The translations under genes were made by a program, and so were the position numbers. Below the pieces are notes generated by a model. It saw only the letters and a program-made list of their open reading frames with translations. It was not told the DNA's origin and ran no database searches. Below, piece by piece: positions 61,867 through 64,000 of a stretch of 64,000 bases of DNA. The DNA lies in assembly GCA_963776935.1 (NCBI GenBank), contig CAVZOP010000015.1, forward strand, positions 372,001 to 436,000. The letters are read 5' to 3'. Origin of the DNA: JALOLG01 sp963776935. GTDB lineage: Bacteria; Actinomycetota; Acidimicrobiia; Acidimicrobiales; Ilumatobacteraceae. Numbering within the stretch: the stretch's first letter is position 1; each line of letters opens with the position of its first letter.

Positions 61867-62508
61867 GTGGAACCAGCGGTGCTGATCCCGGTCAAGGCGT
61901 TCCACGCGGCCAAGGCCAGGCTGTCGCCGACCGTGACGGCAACCGACCGGGCGGCGCTCGCCCGCTGGATGGCGGGACGCGTCGTCGAAGCCGTGCGGCC
62001 GCTGCCGACGTTCGTGGCCTGCGACGACGATGCGGTCGCCGCGTGGGCGGAGTCGCTCGGCGCCACAGTGCTGTGGGGGCCCCGCCTCGGCCTCAACGGT
62101 GCGGTCGACTCCGGTGTCGAGACCATCGCCGGGAAGGGCTTCGACGACGTGATCATCAGCCACGGCGACCTGCCGATCCCGCGGGCGCTCCCCGCCCTCG
62201 CCCGCCCGGGCGCCATCGTCATCGTCCCCGACCGGCGCCTCGACGGGACGAACGTCATCGTCCGCCCGTGCGCGATCGACCTCCCCGCGATGTACGGCCG
62301 GGCCTCGTTCCGCCACCATCTCGAACAAGCCCTCACGTCGGGTCGCCGGGTGACGGTGCGGCACGACACAGAGCTGTCGCTCGACCTCGACACGGTCGCC
62401 GATCTGACCCACCCGCTGATCCACCCGCTCGTCTCGGCCGCGCTCGGCACGCTCACGATCTCTGGGACGATCTCTGGCACGATCGCTGGGACGCACGCTG
62501 CGCGATGA
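61867..62508 (+). CDS. cofC: 2-phospho-L-lactate guanylyltransferase (F420 biosynthesis)
   Basis: A 213-residue nucleotidyltransferase from GTG 61867 (VEPAVLIPVKAFHAAKARLSPTVTATDR). The CofC motif P-V-K-x-x-x-x-A-K-x-R-L and the SHGDLPIPRAL acidic motif are clear. It activates 2-phospholactate or phosphoenolpyruvate in coenzyme F420 synthesis. The C-terminus (TISGTISGTIAG) is produced by a 12-bp repeat at 62455-62490. It overlaps the next gene by four bases (ATGA). Confidence 0.93.
   Translation: MEPAVLIPVKAFHAAKARLSPTVTATDRAALARWMAGRVVEAVRPLPTFVACDDDAVAAWAESLGATVLWGPRLGLNGAVDSGVETIAGKGFDDVIISHGDLPIPRALPALARPGAIVIVPDRRLDGTNVIVRPCAIDLPAMYGRASFRHHLEQALTSGRRVTVRHDTELSLDLDTVADLTHPLIHPLVSAALGTLTISGTISGTIAGTHAAR
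62455..62490. repeat. Three tandem 12-bp units at the 3' end of cofC
   Basis: ACGATCTCTGGG, ACGATCTCTGGC and ACGATCGCTGGG at 62455-62466, 62467-62478 and 62479-62490, encoding T-I-S-G, T-I-S-G, T-I-A-G. Confidence 0.9.
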
Positions 62509-63273
62509 CCAGCAACGAGCCCGGGCAACCACCGATCGCCGACGCCCCGTGGACCTGCGACCTCGACGTGCCGAGCTCGGCGCTCGCGATCGGGGCCCAT
62601 CCCGACGACGTGGAGTTCGGGTGTGGGGCGACGCTGGCGAAGTGGGCCGCCGCCGGCTGCACGATCCATCACCTCGTGTGCACCGACGGGTCGAAGGGCA
62701 CATGGGATGCACTCGCCGATCCGGTCGCGCTCGCGGCCCGCCGTCAGGACGAACAGCGCGCTGCGGCACGCCGCCTCGCCGGCCCGGCCGCGGGCGAAGT
62801 GCGCTTCCTCGGCTACGTCGACGGCGAGCTCGACAGCGATCTGGTGGCGCGCGGCCGGGTCGCAGCGCGTGCTTCGCGAGCTGCGGCCCGACGTCGTGCT
62901 CGGCCACGATCCGTGGAAGCGCTACCGGCTCCACCCCGACCACCGGCACGCCGGGTTGCTCACGTGCGACGGAGTGGTCGCTGCACGCGACCCGCACTTC
63001 TTCCCCGAGCACGGGTTGGCGCCGCACCGACCGCGGGCGCTGATGCTGTTCGAGGCCGACGCGCCCGACCACTTCGAAGACGTCACCGCGACCGTCGAGA
63101 CCAAGATCGATGCACTCGAGGCGCACGAGAGCCAGTTCGAGTCGACGATGAAGGCGCGCGACGACGAGCAGTTGCTGGCGTTCCGCGATCGCGTGCGCGG
63201 CCGCCTCGCCGAACTCGGACGCCCGCACTCCGTCGCCGCCGCCGAGATCTTCAAGTTGATGACGGATCTCTGA
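62505..63273 (+). CDS. PIG-L family deacetylase (frameshifted)
   Basis: ATG 62505 overlaps the cofC stop. The PIG-L/LmbE zinc motif AHPDDVEFGCGATLAKWA is near residue 30, and the second His region (RLHPDHRHAG) follows a slip near 62865 that separates GELDSDLVARGRV from VLRELRPDVVLGHDPWKRY. Corrected length is about 255 residues. The MshB/Mca-like family deacetylates GlcNAc-linked small molecules such as mycothiol precursors; the substrate here is open. Coupling to cofC is probably organisational. Confidence 0.87.
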
Positions 63274-63368
63274 CGACGCGCTGCTCGCGCGTTGCCGCGT
63301 ACGACAGCGGGCGCGCCACGGGCGGGGCATGTCGCCCCGCCCGTGAGACGTCAAGTGACGCCGTGTGA

Positions 63369-63701
63369 TCAGCGCTTGCGAGCGGCAGTCTTCCTGGCTG
63401 GCGCCTTCTTGGCTGGCGCCTTCCTGGCGGGTGCCTTCCTGGCGGGTGCCTTCTTGGCCGCGGCCTTCTTCGCTGGCGCCTTCTTCGCTGGGGCCTTCTT
63501 GGCGGCAGCCTTCTTCGCAGGTGCCTTCTTGACGGTCCGCTTGGCGGCCGCCTTCTTCGCTGGGGCCTTCTTCGCTGGCGCCTTCTTGGCCGGCGCCTTC
63601 TTGGCGGCAGCCTTCTTCGCAGGTGCCTTCTTGACGGTCCGCTTGGCGGCCGCCTTCTTCGCTGGGGCCTTCTTGGCCGGTGCCTTCTTTGCTACTGCCA
63701 T
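63369..63701 (-). CDS. Lysine/alanine-rich histone-like protein
   Basis: A 110-residue protein built almost entirely of K-K-A-P-A / K-K-A-A-A units (MAVAKKAPAKKAPAKKAAAK ...), with two R-T-V-K-K-A-P blocks and a more arginine-rich end (APARKTAARKR). It resembles histone H1 tails and the C-terminal tail of mycobacterial HupB. The gene starts 7 nt after HU ends, so the two are likely co-expressed. Non-specific DNA binding is expected. The repeats make length variation by slippage likely. Confidence 0.85.
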   Translation of the reverse strand: MAVAKKAPAKKAPAKKAAAKRTVKKAPAKKAAAKKAPAKKAPAKKAPAKKAAAKRTVKKAPAKKAAAKKAPAKKAPAKKAAAKKAPARKAPARKAPAKKAPARKTAARKR

Positions 63702-63708
63702 CAGTTGC

Positions 63709-63987
63709 TCACTTTGGGTTGAGGGTGGACTTCAGGGTCGAGCTCGCGCTGAATTTCATGGCCGTCGACGCAGAGATCTGCACCGGCGCGCCCGTCTGCG
63801 GGTTGCGTCCGACGCGAGCGGGACGCTTTGTGGTGCTGAACGAACCGAAGCCCGGCCAGGCGACCTTGTCGCCGTTCTTCGTCGACGCGACGACGTGGTC
63901 GAAGAAGGCACCGATCGTTTTCTCGGCGTCGGCCTTCGTCACGCCTGCCGACTCAGCGACGGCTTCGACGAGTTCTGCCTTGGTCAT
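63709..63987 (-). CDS. hup: HU-family DNA-binding protein
   Basis: A 92-residue HU protein. I chose ATG 63987 (MTKAELVEAVAESAGVTKADAEKTIGAF) because AGAAGGA lies about six bases upstream; ATG 63993 abuts that site. The DNA-binding arm is present (GFGSFSTTKRPARVGRNPQTGAPVQI), then SASTAMKFSASSTLKSTLNPK. It ends without a lysine tail, which is encoded next door. It compacts and bends DNA in the nucleoid. Confidence 0.95.
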   Translation of the reverse strand: MTKAELVEAVAESAGVTKADAEKTIGAFFDHVVASTKNGDKVAWPGFGSFSTTKRPARVGRNPQTGAPVQISASTAMKFSASSTLKSTLNPK

Positions 63988-64000
63988 GGACATTCCTTCT

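Overview
The window is about 64 kb of high-GC DNA. Its genes belong to an actinobacterium, most likely of the Acidimicrobiia (Ilumatobacter-like). The evidence is GC-rich third codon positions, DUF3039, DUF4031 and roadblock/LC7 proteins, an F420 gene (cofC), the actinobacterial dnaE2/imuA'/imuB mutasome with actinobacterial-type LexA boxes, a DUF222/HNH gene and an HU plus PAKKA-tail pair. No rRNA, tRNA or CRISPR array was found.

Layout. (1) 1-1073: 3' part of a CoxE-like VWA gene, cut by the window edge. (2) 1247-7179: hydroquinone/4-nitrophenol-type lower pathway: two-subunit hydroquinone 1,2-dioxygenase, a two-subunit CoA-transferase split by a SnoaL-like gene, maleylacetate reductase and thiolase. 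(3) 7200-8877: LuxR-type response regulator, STAS protein and PsiE-like membrane protein. (4) 8915-18966: a branched-chain-type ABC importer (livMHFG plus Tat lipoprotein), a GntR/FCD regulator, and a divergent operon of extradiol dioxygenase, FAH-family hydrolase and two flavin monooxygenase-like oxygenases, probably import and meta-type cleavage of an aromatic compound. (5) 19.0-29.6 kb: mixed small genes, a decayed HNH gene, a heterodimeric ABC exporter, aldo/keto reductase, an ArsC-like gene and a sulfatase. (6) 30.0-36.1 kb: a GGDEF/EAL protein, HD phosphohydrolase, M20 peptidase, NUDIX and roadblock genes. (7) 36.1-43.3 kb: the SOS mutasome dnaE2 / imuA'-imuB around an OmpR-type regulator. 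(8) 45.3-52.6 kb: a VWA/DUF5682/MoxR/DUF5691/SWIM cluster. (9) 52.8-58.6 kb: 2OG oxygenase, then an overlapping transsulfuration and trehalose operon. (10) 58.7-64 kb: rnhB, selD, a hypothetical gene, cofC, a PIG-L deacetylase, a lysine-rich histone-like protein and HU.

Most notable: the ArsC-like gene at 26379-26750 has an in-frame UGA exactly where the catalytic cysteine of ArsC should be. It is followed 10 nt later by a perfect 8-bp hairpin with a GUG loop, a good bacterial SECIS geometry. The same window carries selenophosphate synthetase (selD), so a selenocysteine-containing ArsC is the best reading. A second highlight is four essentially identical 81-bp tandem repeats inserted in frame in dnaE2. 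Short tandem repeats also recur at many gene boundaries.

Caution: at least 14 otherwise well-conserved genes are broken by single-base frameshifts (over 20 in total), including core-type genes. This looks more like sequencing or assembly indels than biology, except in the HNH gene, which may be a true pseudogene.
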